37,583 nucleotides of DNA from Clostridiales bacterium (GTDB lineage: Bacteria > Bacillota > Clostridia > Lachnospirales > WQUN01): positions 1 through 37,583 of the forward strand of contig JAISVZ010000156.1 in the NCBI GenBank assembly GCA_031271295.1, in the 5' to 3' direction. This document shows positions 1 to 7,502 of this stretch, in pieces (the stretch's first letter is position 1; each line of letters starts with the position of its first letter). The notes below the pieces were generated by a model that was given only the letters and a program-made list of their open reading frames with translations, made no database searches and was not told the origin of the DNA. The translations under genes and the position numbers were made by a program.

Positions 1-29
1 TTCGGAGTATAGTTTTCTGCTTTTTCCAT
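1..29 (-). CDS. Start of a gene running off the left edge (9 codons visible)
   Basis: An ATG at 29 reads leftward as MEKAENYTP and leaves the window. It is preceded at good distance by GTGAGGTG, a plausible ribosome binding site, and a near-consensus promoter lies about 30 bases further upstream (59-87). Too little is visible to name a product. The longer frame from the dtd fragment overlaps it in another phase, but has no family similarity in this stretch, so the ATG at 29 is the preferred reading. Confidence 0.45.
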
Positions 30-58
30 GCGTTATACACCTCACTTTTAATGAGGTT

Positions 59-87
59 ATTATACTCTTTTTTGTCTTTTTTGTAAA
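59..87 (-). promoter_or_regulatory. Sigma-A type promoter
   Basis: On the minus strand TTTACA (87-82) and TATAAT (64-59) are separated by exactly 17 bases. It points at the gene starting at 29 and sits just past the point where the dtd homology ends, so the truncated dtd and the left-edge gene probably have separate promoters. Confidence 0.7.
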
Positions 88-114
88 GTAATTATACCAA
101 CTATTTTTATCTAC

Positions 115-330
115 ACCCCCGCAAACATCATCTATTGATAAGTTTGTTTTACCGTTTTCGTCGGCAAATATGCGAAGTTTTTTAATTTTCTCCGCCATTT
201 TCGTAACTTTTTCTTTTGTGTCGCCGTTTCCGATTCCGAGCAAAACAACATATCCCTTACCAATTTCCCCAATTGTTACACCAAAGGTTTTAACCGAAGC
301 GTACTCCACTCTTTGCAATACAATTTTCAT
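115..330 (-). pseudogene. dtd: D-aminoacyl-tRNA deacylase, 5' fragment
   Basis: From ATG 330 the frame reads MKIVLQRVEYASV, then GEIGKGYVVLLGIGNGD, LRIFADENGKTNLS and DVCGG. This is the N-terminal half of D-Tyr/D-aminoacyl-tRNA deacylase (family length about 145-150). After about residue 72 the similarity stops: the expected SQFTL active-site strand and the C-terminal Gly-Pro motif are missing and an AT-rich segment with a promoter follows. The frame stays open to the window edge, but only as unrelated residues. A good ribosome binding site (GGAGG) precedes the ATG, so the gene looks recently truncated. The enzyme normally clears D-amino acids from mischarged tRNA. This copy should be inactive, and a functional copy may exist elsewhere. 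Confidence 0.8.
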
Positions 331-436
331 ATGCTACCTCCAACGTATTTTTTCGCGTTTACTCGCATTTTTCAGAATATCACAAATTCGCCCAATTTCC
401 AAAGATTTATCCCGCTTTGTTGCAGCAAAAAAATTA

Positions 437-463
437 GTTACTGTTCACACTCCGCCGAAGAAG
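437..463. repeat. Dispersed intergenic motif, copy 1
   Basis: The segment beginning GTTACTGTTCACACTCC recurs near the other end of the window at 36428-36455 and, more loosely, at 36465-36492. It lies in the 309-base gap between dtd and the MurE-like gene. The two plus-strand frames across this gap have no family resemblance and overlap dtd in antisense, so I regard them as spurious. I see nothing else in 331-639. Confidence 0.4.
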
Positions 464-639
464 CAACTTCATTTATTTCTGCAGCTTTGAATAACAAAGG
501 AAGCCATATTTCTAAACAAGGAATAATCACTCAAAATTAAGAGCTATTTTTATCTGCACGCATACTCCGTTTAAAAATTAAAAAGGAAGAAATAATATAC
601 TGTAAACTAACGTACTTTTATTACAAGAGGGTGTGGAAA

Positions 640-1110
640 TTGACAAAGGTTGGCGTAATTGGCGCGCGGAATCTTATTAATTTTAACGGCATCGAAACTG
701 CGGTAACATATTTGGACGAAGCCGGAACTCAAGAAGAATATGAGCCGGATATTTTGGTTGTAAACGGATACACCGATAACGTACTTATAAGCAAATGGGT
801 AAAAAAACTTAAAAAAAGCGGCGTAGCCATAATAAACGCGGACGAGCGGGAACTGTATAACTTTTTACCGGGGCTTAGTTGCGAAGTTTTAACCTACGGG
901 TTTAACCCAAAGGCGTGCGTAACCGCCTCCAGCGTTACCGAGGATAACGGGATATCCCTACAAGTTGCGGTGCTGCGTTCTTTTCAAAGCCTGGCGGGGA
1001 AATTAATATTGCAACAGGAATTTTGCGTTGATTTGGCGCAAAAAGATGTGAATATTGCGGATGTTTTGGCGTCGGTTGTAGTTTCGCTGCTCTGCGCGGA
1101 TTTGGAATAA
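640..1110 (+). CDS. Small MurE-like (Mur ligase middle-domain-like) protein
   Basis: A 156-residue protein starting at TTG 640. AAGAGGGTG at 625-633 is correctly spaced for this start, while the in-frame GTG at 631 would overlap that site. The middle part (GVAIINADERELYNFLPG, then EVLTYGFNPKACVTASSV) resembles the part of Mur ligases where an Asp in NxDD and a TYG strand precede the substrate region. The protein lacks the ATP-binding GTNGKT loop and the C-terminal ligase domain. I know of short Mur-ligase-like proteins in Clostridia but no established role. It could bind a nucleotide or peptidoglycan precursor without ligating. It is convergent with leuA across a shared hairpin. The assignment rests on motif resemblance only. 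Confidence 0.6.
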   Translation: MTKVGVIGARNLINFNGIETAVTYLDEAGTQEEYEPDILVVNGYTDNVLISKWVKKLKKSGVAIINADERELYNFLPGLSCEVLTYGFNPKACVTASSVTEDNGISLQVAVLRSFQSLAGKLILQQEFCVDLAQKDVNIADVLASVVVSLLCADLE

Positions 1111-1116
1111 TCCATG

Positions 1117-1168
1117 AAAAAGTGCGGGGGAGTATACCAAGAAAATAACTTGATTTACCCTCCCGCAC
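1117..1168 (-). terminator. Terminator of leuA
   Basis: The arms starting GTGCGGG and ending CCCGCAC form a long hairpin with an inner CAAG/CTTG stem. On the minus strand it is followed by TTTTT, so it fits as the rho-independent end of leuA. It may also slow transcription from the convergent gene, though that side has no U-tract. Confidence 0.75.
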
Positions 1169-1181
1169 GCAGCGCTGAAAT

Positions 1182-2825
1182 TTAAAGTTTTCTGTTAACC
1201 GCAGAAACAACCGCCTTGAGTGAAGATTTCGAAATGCTGGAGGAAACTCCCGCACCGAAATAATCCTTCCCGTTTTCGTCGCAGATATGAATATAAGTTA
1301 TCGCGCGGGATTTGGAGCCGTAATCCAACGAATGCTCGCTGTAGTTTTTAATATCGAAGGAAATGTTAAGCGCTTTAGCTATCGCGTTGCAGAATGCGCT
1401 TATAAGGCCGTTACCCTCCCCTTCTATGGTTTTTTCGGTTTCATCTATTAAAACCTTTGCGGTAACGCTTGAATCGCCGTTTGCTTTTTCACTGTAACTA
1501 ATCAGCGAAACGGGAGATTCTAAGTTAATGTAGCTCTCGTTAAACAGTTCGAAAATTTCCGAATGGCTAAGTTCCTTATGCCCCATATCGGACGCTCTTG
1601 TGGCAATAGAGCCAAATTCCTGCTGCATGGGCTTGGGCATAACAACTCCGTAGTTCTTCTCCAAAATATAAGATACCCCGCCTTTGCCGGATTGCGAGTT
1701 TATCCTAATTATAGCCTCGTAGCTGCGCCCCAAATCCGTAGGGTCTATTGGCAGATACGGAATTTCCCACTTGTCGTAGTTGTTGCCGAGGCGTGCCATT
1801 CCCTTTTTAATCGCGTCTTGATGCGAACCGGAAAACGCGGTAAACACAAGAGAACCCGCATACGGATGCCTTTCGTGAACCTTCATATCCGTGGAATTTT
1901 CGTACACGGATATTATTTCGTCCACATCGGAAAAATCCAGCCCCATGTCTATACCCTGCGAATACATATTCATCGCGATTGTTAATATATCCGCGTTGCC
2001 GGTGCGTTCGCCGTTGCCGAAGAGCGTTCCTTCTATCCTGTCCGCGCCCGCCAAAATTCCAAGTTCCGAAGCCGCCACGGCGCAGCCCCTGTCGTTATGG
2101 GCGTGCAGGCTTATAATTACGTTTTCCCTGTATTTTATGTTGGCGCAAATAAATTCTATTTGGTCCGCGTAAATATTTGGCGTTGTCATTTCAACCGTAG
2201 ACGGCAGGTTTATAATTGCCTTGTGCTCCTCGTCCGGCTGCCAAATATCCAAAACCGCGTTAACAACCTCTAACGCGTAATCCATTTCCGTTCCGGTAAA
2301 GGATTCCGGAGAGTATTCGAAAATAAACCTCTCCCTGCCGTATTTTTCCGCAAGCTCTTTTATCCGCTTCGCGCCGTATACCGCAAGCTCCTTTATTTCG
2401 TCCTTGTTTTTGTTAAACACCACATCGCGTTGCAAGGTTGATGTGGAATTGTACAAATGCACAACGGCTTTTTTTACGCCGTTTAACGCCTCGAAAGTTT
2501 TCTCCATAATGTGATCCCTTGCTTGGGTTAAAACCTGAATTACCACGCCGTCCGGAATAATATTTCCGTCTATAAGGCTGCGCGTAAAAATATATTCGGT
2601 ATCCGAAGCCGCCGGAAAACCAATTTCTATTTCAGTAAAACCTACCTTAGTTAAGAACTTAAAAAAATCAAGTTTCTGTTCCAAATCCATCGGAACTTCC
2701 AGCGCTTGGTTACCGTCGCGCAAATCCACACTGCACCAGTAAGGCGCTTTTGTTATGCGCTTTGCAGGCCATGTTCTCTGGCTGAATTCAAAGGACGGAT
2801 AAGCGCGGTATTTTGAATGATTCAT
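1182..2825 (-). CDS. leuA: 2-isopropylmalate synthase (long, LeuA2-type)
   Basis: 548 residues. It condenses acetyl-CoA with 2-oxoisovalerate, the first committed step of leucine synthesis, in the cytoplasm. The catalytic SVDLRDGNQ motif is at residues 32-40, the metal-binding HAHNDRG at 241-247, and a C-terminal LeuA dimer/leucine-feedback domain occupies roughly the last 120 residues. The length fits the 550-600 residue type. ATG 2825 is chosen because AGGAGGAATAACT sits directly before it. The upstream in-frame extension to 2915 runs into the T-box terminator. The gene is alone between a T-box leader (2901-3147) and its terminator (1117-1168), so expression is probably set by uncharged leucine tRNA as well as feedback inhibition. 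No other leu genes are in the window. Confidence 0.97.
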   Translation of the reverse strand: MNHSKYRAYPSFEFSQRTWPAKRITKAPYWCSVDLRDGNQALEVPMDLEQKLDFFKFLTKVGFTEIEIGFPAASDTEYIFTRSLIDGNIIPDGVVIQVLTQARDHIMEKTFEALNGVKKAVVHLYNSTSTLQRDVVFNKNKDEIKELAVYGAKRIKELAEKYGRERFIFEYSPESFTGTEMDYALEVVNAVLDIWQPDEEHKAIINLPSTVEMTTPNIYADQIEFICANIKYRENVIISLHAHNDRGCAVAASELGILAGADRIEGTLFGNGERTGNADILTIAMNMYSQGIDMGLDFSDVDEIISVYENSTDMKVHERHPYAGSLVFTAFSGSHQDAIKKGMARLGNNYDKWEIPYLPIDPTDLGRSYEAIIRINSQSGKGGVSYILEKNYGVVMPKPMQQEFGSIATRASDMGHKELSHSEIFELFNESYINLESPVSLISYSEKANGDSSVTAKVLIDETEKTIEGEGNGLISAFCNAIAKALNISFDIKNYSEHSLDYGSKSRAITYIHICDENGKDYFGAGVSSSISKSSLKAVVSAVNRKL

Positions 2826-2900
2826 AGTTATTCCTCCTGTTAAGAATATAATGCGGCAGCGGCGGCAATTGCCGGCAAAGCGCAGCCGATATTTTAAAAT

Positions 2901-2936
2901 AAAAAAGCCTTTCATCTCAACAAAGAGACGAAAGGC
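2901..2936 (-). terminator. T-box regulated terminator
   Basis: Minus strand AGCCTTTCGTCTC, loop TTTGTT, GAGATGAAAGGCT, then TTTTTT. It directly follows the conserved T-box sequence, and is the terminator that would be replaced by the antiterminator when uncharged tRNA-Leu is bound. Confidence 0.85.
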
Positions 2937-3147
2937 TGAACCTTACGCGATACCACTCTAATTTGCCCCACAAAAGAGGCACACCTTAAACGGATACAAA
3001 CATACCCTGCCGTTATAACGGGCGGCACCCGGCGGCACCTACTTAGTTTCAGGCCGCGACTCCAAGGCGAGTTCGGTTTTCCTTCCCTGCGGCTTCGCAC
3101 CAAATCGCCGCTCTCTTTAAGCTTCGGGAAAACTTACTACTCCTTTT
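2901..3147 (-). promoter_or_regulatory. T-box leader, leucine (CUC specifier)
   Basis: Reading the minus strand from about 3147: a GAAAAGGAGTAGTAA start, AAAGAGAGC, a stem I containing GGTGCGAAGCC, then CCGAACTCGCCTTGGAG. CTC stands in the usual place of the specifier codon. Later comes the T-box core AGAGTGGTATCGCG, immediately before a terminator. The UGGU of the core would pair with ACCA, matching the A discriminator expected for tRNA-Leu. All the parts of a classical transcription-attenuating T-box are in order upstream of leuA. The 63-residue frame 2912-3103 lies inside this RNA and is not a gene. Confidence 0.9.
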
Positions 3148-3292
3148 CAACGTCGTAATTTATATTGTTGTGTAAACATTGACTTGCTTATTTTACCTTC
3201 GAAAGTAAAACAATTTTATCACGAAAAAAATGAGGTGTCAAATAAAATTTTTTAGAGAGATACATTAAAGGGCGCGGCGAGCGCAAAATTAA

Positions 3293-3359
3293 TAAAACCG
3301 CAACAGCAGACGTTCAATTTTCCGCATAAAACCGCATCAGCAGCTCTTCAATTCTCCTC
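3293..3359 (-). repeat. Tandem duplication of a gene's 3' end (2 x 33 bp)
   Basis: 3293-3325 and 3327-3359 match at 27 of 33 positions with a 34-base period. On the minus strand the inner copy encodes the end of the nucleotidyltransferase (IEELLMRFY). The outer copy repeats the same text in another frame (KIERLLLRFY then stop) just beyond the stop codon. Confidence 0.75.
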
Positions 3360-4276
3360 ATATCCGGTTCGCGCGGCAATTTTGTGGCGTTCGCCGCTTT
3401 TTCAAACTTTTCCTGATACTCGTTGGCTAAAACAAAAATTTCATCAAACCTGTAGTTTCCTCCGCGCAAATCCATTAGAAAATTGCGTTCCGCGTTGCGT
3501 TTGGTAATTATCCCTTTGCCGTTTAAAATATCCGTTCCGGTGATTAGCAGGCGTATAAGATGCATTGCGTGCTTGAATAAACGCGCATCGTCCTTTTTGT
3601 TGTTGCGGTGGTTAAGTTTGTTGTAGGTTTTTACGGTATTGCTCAGTTCCGAATAAATACCTATAAAATCATTTATAGGGTAGTTTTTCAGGTTAACATC
3701 GAATTTAAGCACATCGCCATCCGTGTAAATTTTTATCGCGCCGCCGTCAAAGGATGTGTACGTCCTTTTGAAATGCTCAAGCTGCGCGCTTAACGCGTTG
3801 CGCAGATGCTTTAATTTTTCCCGTTCACCCAAGCTATCGTGGCACAGCGCGTTTTGCAGGCGGCGAAGCTGTGCGGTTGCGTAGTTGCCGAAACTGGTTA
3901 TTACCCGTGCCGAAAGAAATAATTCCGCGTTTTCGCGCAGTATTTTCCCTTTTTCGGTTATAACCGCAAAGCAGTCCTCTTCCGTCCCCAAAAGTTCAAG
4001 CGCGTTTGGGTTGGCTTCGGCGCAAAGCCGCACGAACTTCTTTAACCCGTAGATAACGGTATCGGTTTGCAAATCCTCGAACTGCTCAAAACTTGTTAAG
4101 CCAAACAGATACTTTTTATCCTCAAGCAATACGCCGCGCAAATCGGCGTCGCTGTTTTCGTTGTTGGTTCCATAACCACGCGAACCGCTTAGGGTTAGAT
4201 AGATTATATTTTTAAGATCCGAATTATTCCGCAGGAAGTTGTATTCCGGCCCTTTTATCAGTTCAGTTGCATTCAT
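3314..4276 (-). CDS. RlaP-type nucleotidyltransferase (second of two)
   Basis: 320 residues from ATG 4276, which overlaps the end of the preceding gene by 14 bases and is probably translated by coupling. The fingerprint of a polymerase-beta-like nucleotidyltransferase, GSRGYGTNNENSDADLRG, lies at about residues 30-47: G-S-x-(A)x-G, then the DxD metal ligands. The following region (DTVIYGLKKFVRLCAEANPNALELLG) fits the RlaP/YcgL group (COG3541-like, PF10127). Its founding phage member is linked to RNA repair. The bacterial members are mostly uncharacterised, so substrate and product are unknown. The 3' end carries a short tandem duplication that adds AEN before the stop. It pairs with a paralogue just upstream, and no phage genes are seen nearby. 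Confidence 0.8.
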   Translation of the reverse strand: MNATELIKGPEYNFLRNNSDLKNIIYLTLSGSRGYGTNNENSDADLRGVLLEDKKYLFGLTSFEQFEDLQTDTVIYGLKKFVRLCAEANPNALELLGTEEDCFAVITEKGKILRENAELFLSARVITSFGNYATAQLRRLQNALCHDSLGEREKLKHLRNALSAQLEHFKRTYTSFDGGAIKIYTDGDVLKFDVNLKNYPINDFIGIYSELSNTVKTYNKLNHRNNKKDDARLFKHAMHLIRLLITGTDILNGKGIITKRNAERNFLMDLRGGNYRFDEIFVLANEYQEKFEKAANATKLPREPDMRRIEELLMRFYAEN

Positions 4277-5054
4277 TTTCCCACACCCGCTCAATAATTT
4301 CCCTAAATACGGCGTCAGCCCGAAAGTAAGCACGGTTTTTCTCAAACTTCATGCCGTTAAGACGCACGGTAAAGCTGTTTATTTCCTGCGTAAAGTACGC
4401 TATAAGCTTTTCGTTGCGTTCTATTTTCAGGGTTTCATCGGAAGACGCCTTAATTGCTGTAAGCTCTTTTATTTCCGAAAGGATTTCCGGAGGTATTGCG
4501 GTTTCCGCCAAAGTTTTGTCGTATTCCATATATGGCATAACGCCGTGCTGATGAATATAGTTCAGGTTCGCAATAGGGCGCAGAACGTAAAAATACCGTT
4601 TCAGCTTTGAGGTATCCTCCGATAGAATCTGCGCCAACTTGTTTTTGGCAATACTTAAATAGTGGTGGCTTACGGCTATGGGATTAAAAAAACTCGCCGC
4701 TAAATTTTGTAACAGGCCGGTAACACGCTCGTTTTTTACGTAAACTTCGTTTGAAGAAAGCCACTCAAGCATAACCGCGTTGGATTTTATTATATGCTTT
4801 ATAAATTTTCTAATATCCCAGCCGTTTATGTCGAATACGGAATCGGCGGGATATTCGATAAAATCCATTTTATCAAGGACCGTCAGGTACCAATCCTTTT
4901 TATGCACGTAAATAAACCGGCAGTCATAATCGGAATCGGCAGAGGCGAAGCCCCAACCCCGGCTGCCTGACTCAACGGCAAGCGGGATTTTTACGTTATA
5001 TTGTTCTTCGGTTGCGTATAGTTTGTTTTGAATTTGTTCTTTTATATCGGTCAT
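4263..5054 (-). CDS. RlaP-type nucleotidyltransferase (first of two)
   Basis: 263 residues. Near the N-terminus ESGSRGWGFASADSDYDCRF (about residues 28-47) carries the GSRGxG loop and the DSDYD metal-binding pair of the polymerase-beta nucleotidyltransferase fold. YLTVLDKMDFIEYP, INGWDIRKFIKHI and an SNAVMLEWL segment follow, the typical order of the RlaP/YcgL family. Both catalytic aspartates are present, so activity is plausible. It starts one base after the membrane-protein stop at 5055 and overlaps the next nucleotidyltransferase by 14 bases. XRE regulator, membrane protein and both transferases therefore look like one four-gene operon. The role is unknown. Confidence 0.82.
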   Translation of the reverse strand: MTDIKEQIQNKLYATEEQYNVKIPLAVESGSRGWGFASADSDYDCRFIYVHKKDWYLTVLDKMDFIEYPADSVFDINGWDIRKFIKHIIKSNAVMLEWLSSNEVYVKNERVTGLLQNLAASFFNPIAVSHHYLSIAKNKLAQILSEDTSKLKRYFYVLRPIANLNYIHQHGVMPYMEYDKTLAETAIPPEILSEIKELTAIKASSDETLKIERNEKLIAYFTQEINSFTVRLNGMKFEKNRAYFRADAVFREIIERVWENECN

Positions 5055-5552
5055 CTACAGTTCACTATTCCTCTCATCTTCATCCAGCCGTTTTAAAATT
5101 TGAGCCTGCCTTTTCCCGTTCAAATACTTAACGCACGATAGTACGGCAAAGGCGAAAATTGTTGTACCGATAAAGGTAAATACCAACGTTGCGGCAAAAA
5201 CACCCGCGCCGGTTTCTTTATAACGCTCACCGTATTTAACGAAATTCAAAACACCGTTAATCACAGTTACCGTAATTCCCGCAACGATACTGTTTAACAA
5301 GGGAATTGCGGTCGCTCTTTTTTCATTTTCATGCATATCAATCCCAAGCGTAATATGTCGTACTATCATGTAAATTGACATCCCGAAAAAACATAATATC
5401 TCAACTGCATATTGCTCAAACGGAGCGTCTAACAAAAACTGTTGTACAAGTATTGAAGCGAGAAGCACAATCATTAGAATACCGTAGGCTTCGCTGTTTA
5501 TTTTACGCTTATGCGCTAAAACTCTTTCATCGTGCGTGTTTGGTCTTTCCAT
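5055..5552 (-). CDS. Membrane protein, DUF6773-like
   Basis: 165 residues from ATG 5552. GGGAGG lies seven bases upstream, whereas the in-frame ATG at 5558 is almost touching that site. The protein begins hydrophilic (ERPNTHDERVLAHKRKINSEA) and has four likely membrane segments: GILMIVLLASILVQQFLL, YAVEILCFFGMSIYMIV, LLNSIVAGITVTVINGVLNFV and a final one near TLVFTFIGTTIFAFAVL. It ends in a charged cytoplasmic tail. Clostridial genomes often carry such a protein directly after a small XRE regulator, as here. The name is from general similarity of arrangement and composition, and no function is known. Confidence 0.65.
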   Translation of the reverse strand: MERPNTHDERVLAHKRKINSEAYGILMIVLLASILVQQFLLDAPFEQYAVEILCFFGMSIYMIVRHITLGIDMHENEKRATAIPLLNSIVAGITVTVINGVLNFVKYGERYKETGAGVFAATLVFTFIGTTIFAFAVLSCVKYLNGKRQAQILKRLDEDERNSEL

Positions 5553-5554
5553 TT

Positions 5555-5749
5555 TCATTCCTCCCAAAATAAATCGTTTAATGTTTTGCCAAGTGTTTTG
5601 CAAACCGCAATGCACAGGTTCAATGTGGGGTTATATTCCCCCGATTCTATCAACCCTATTGTTTGCCGCGTAACTCCTATGGCCTTTGCCAAATCTTCCT
5701 GTTTCATATCCGCTTCCATCCGTGCAATTTTCATCCTCTTGTTTTTCAT
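5555..5749 (-). CDS. Small XRE-family transcriptional regulator
   Basis: 64 residues, the short Cro/CI-type helix-turn-helix. The segment QEDLAKAIGVTRQTIGLIES (about residues 17-36) is the HTH itself, followed by the usual YNPTLNLCIAVCKTLGKTLNDLF. AAAGGAGGCATTGT precedes the ATG. Its stop overlaps the next gene's start region, so it heads the operon with the membrane protein and two nucleotidyltransferases and probably controls its own promoter at 5773-5801. No sensing domain is present. Confidence 0.92.
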   Translation of the reverse strand: MKNKRMKIARMEADMKQEDLAKAIGVTRQTIGLIESGEYNPTLNLCIAVCKTLGKTLNDLFWEE

Positions 5750-5772
5750 ACAATGCCTCCTTTCGTAGTCAT

Positions 5773-5801
5773 AGAATACACTATATCACTCTCGATGTCA
5801 A
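5773..5801 (-). promoter_or_regulatory. Promoter of the XRE operon
   Basis: Minus strand TTGACA (5801-5796), 17-base spacer, TATTCT (5778-5773). The start codon at 5749 is about 24 bases from the -10 box, leaving a short leader with a strong ribosome binding site. Confidence 0.8.
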
Positions 5802-5910
5802 GTATATATTGCACAATTTTTTTATGATTTAAATTTAGCACTAAATCAGCCATGAGTTACCGCAAAATCTTCATAAATATTTCGCTAAATATTCTGAATA
5901 CGAGCTTAAC

Positions 5911-5955
5911 AAAAAAAACCCGATAAGCGCGGTTTTGCGTTTACCGGGTTTTTTT
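5911..5955. terminator. Bidirectional terminator
   Basis: Arms AACCCGATAAGCGC and GCGTTTACCGGGTT pair at 12 of 14 positions plus wobbles, with A-runs on the left and T-runs on the right. It lies downstream of the ATPase gene (minus strand), which is its likely client. Confidence 0.8.
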
Positions 5956-5992
5956 GTTGCTTATACGGCAAATACATCGTTTATTATTCTCC

Positions 5993-7204
5993 CTAATATT
6001 CCAGCGACAGCAAAAAATCAGCGATGTGCATTGTTTTAATGCCTTGATAATTTCCTCCGGCGAATTCATCCGTTCGCAAAACATATTTCGGATAATTGTC
6101 TTTTATCGCAAGCAGGCGGTCGTATTCACGCGTTTCTGTCTTATCGGATACAATCCTTTCGCAAATCTGTACATATATTTTGTTTTCTTGCTTCACCGCA
6201 ACAAAGTCTATTTCGCCGCCGGGAAGCTGACCTACCGCAACATCATACCCGCGCCGCAAAAGCTCTAAGTAAACCACGTTTTCAAGCATTGCCGCCACGC
6301 TCTGCGGTGTGTAGCCAAGAACGGAATACCTCATTGCGGGGTCGCAGACGAAAAACTTTTCCTGCGTTTTTAAATGCTCTTTTCCCTGAATATCGTATCG
6401 GGAGCACCGGTGCAGAATAAATGCTCCCTCAAGCTTGCTTAGATAGCTGTAAACAGTTTCATTATCAATAGTGCGATTTTCTGATTTCAAATATTTAGAT
6501 ACGGACGCCGCGGAAAATGTACGCCCAATATTATCAAAAGCAAAACGGACAATACGTTCCAACTGGTCAACCTTGCGTATTTCATTGCGTTTTACAATAT
6601 CGGTATAGATTGTTGAGTTGTAGATATCCCGTACAATAGAATATGCTTCATCGGCTGAATATTCCCGCAAATGAACTGCGGGAAAACCGCCGTAACGTAA
6701 GTATAGCGCAAACTCGGCGTGCAAAGAGCCAACTGTGCCGTATTTTTTGCGGAAAGTCAGATATTCGCCGAAGGAAAGGGTAAACACACGTAGCCCAATG
6801 AAACGCCCAGTAAGATAGGTTGAAATTTCGCTCGACATCATGCGGGAATTTGAGCCGGTTACATAAATGTCCGTATCGAAGTCTGTCATAAAAGAATTGA
6901 CAGCCTTTTCCCAATCCTTTACCTCCTGTATTTCATCAAAAAATAAATATGTCCTGCCATTTGCGAAAATCCTGCCTTTTACTTCATTGTAAAGGTTCTT
7001 TGCCGTTTTTATCTCATCATAGCGCATTGAATCAAAATCATAGAATAATATTCGTTCGTCAGGTACACCGCGTTCTTTTAGCCTTTCGGCAATCATTTTA
7101 AGAATGGTGGATTTTCCGCATCTGCGAACACCGGATAGCACTTTCACAAACGGCGTATCAATGTAGGGTGTAATTTTTTCAATATATAAAGGGCGTAAAA
7201 CCAT
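5993..7204 (-). CDS. AAA ATPase with DUF4143 domain
   Basis: 403 residues from ATG 7204, with AAAGGAGAGTGAATT before it. The TTG extension to 7228 would place the ribosome binding site inside the gene. The Walker A motif GVRRCGKST is at residues 25-33. Walker B is TYLFFDEIQEV at about 87-97, followed by the sensor strand YVTGSNSRMMS. The C-terminal third holds the DUF4143 nuclease-like motif GGEIDFVAVKQENKIYVQ, with the D...E/Q-x-K spacing of PD-(D/E)XK folds. Such ATPases are very common in anaerobes and are thought to belong to mobile or toxin-like accessory systems, but function is not established. It is a single-gene unit ending at the terminator at 5911-5955. Confidence 0.92.
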   Translation of the reverse strand: MVLRPLYIEKITPYIDTPFVKVLSGVRRCGKSTILKMIAERLKERGVPDERILFYDFDSMRYDEIKTAKNLYNEVKGRIFANGRTYLFFDEIQEVKDWEKAVNSFMTDFDTDIYVTGSNSRMMSSEISTYLTGRFIGLRVFTLSFGEYLTFRKKYGTVGSLHAEFALYLRYGGFPAVHLREYSADEAYSIVRDIYNSTIYTDIVKRNEIRKVDQLERIVRFAFDNIGRTFSAASVSKYLKSENRTIDNETVYSYLSKLEGAFILHRCSRYDIQGKEHLKTQEKFFVCDPAMRYSVLGYTPQSVAAMLENVVYLELLRRGYDVAVGQLPGGEIDFVAVKQENKIYVQICERIVSDKTETREYDRLLAIKDNYPKYVLRTDEFAGGNYQGIKTMHIADFLLSLEY

Positions 7205-7502
7205 ATAATTCACTCTCCTTTTGCTCAAGTATGCCGCAGTATCCGAAAAATGTCAATATTTTTGCGGTTATAACCGGAAACAATTCACAAATGAAAAAGC
7301 TCCCAACGGGATTTGAGCCGGTGGCTTTGTTCTTACAATTGTTTTACAATTACTTTGTAATTATTTCATCAACAATTTGCTAAGGTATATTGATTTTTTT
7401 ACTCAAATGTATTATCCTTACTTTGCCAAGGGATATTTTCTCGGAAAAAGCAGAAACACGGGAAATTATGTACATAAACTTACAAAAGGAGCAGCTTAAA
7501 TC
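7205..7502. other. Intergenic region with a tRNA-3'-like segment
   Basis: The 298 bases between the divergent ATPase and VanZ-like genes contain no gene. At 7299-7319 the minus strand reads GGCTCAAATCCCGTTGGGAGC, resembling a tRNA T-arm and 3' acceptor strand, though the stem pairs imperfectly and no upstream tRNA body is seen. AT-rich inverted text (TTACAATT...TTGTAA) follows. It might be a worn attachment-site scar. I cannot point to a clear promoter. Confidence 0.3.

Noticed and set aside
170-540. Two plus-strand frames in the first 540 bases
   Set aside because: Antisense to the dtd fragment or made of dispersed repeat text, with no ribosome binding site or family match.
1563-2172. Plus-strand frames antisense to leuA
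   Set aside because: Shadows of a clearly coding opposite strand.
2840-2880. Possible further palindrome between the leuA T-box terminator and its start
   Set aside because: GC-rich inverted text (CGGCAATTGCCG) lies before AGGAGG, but it does not align with the consensus of the three copies.
2912-3103. 63-residue minus frame upstream of leuA
   Set aside because: It lies wholly inside the T-box RNA.
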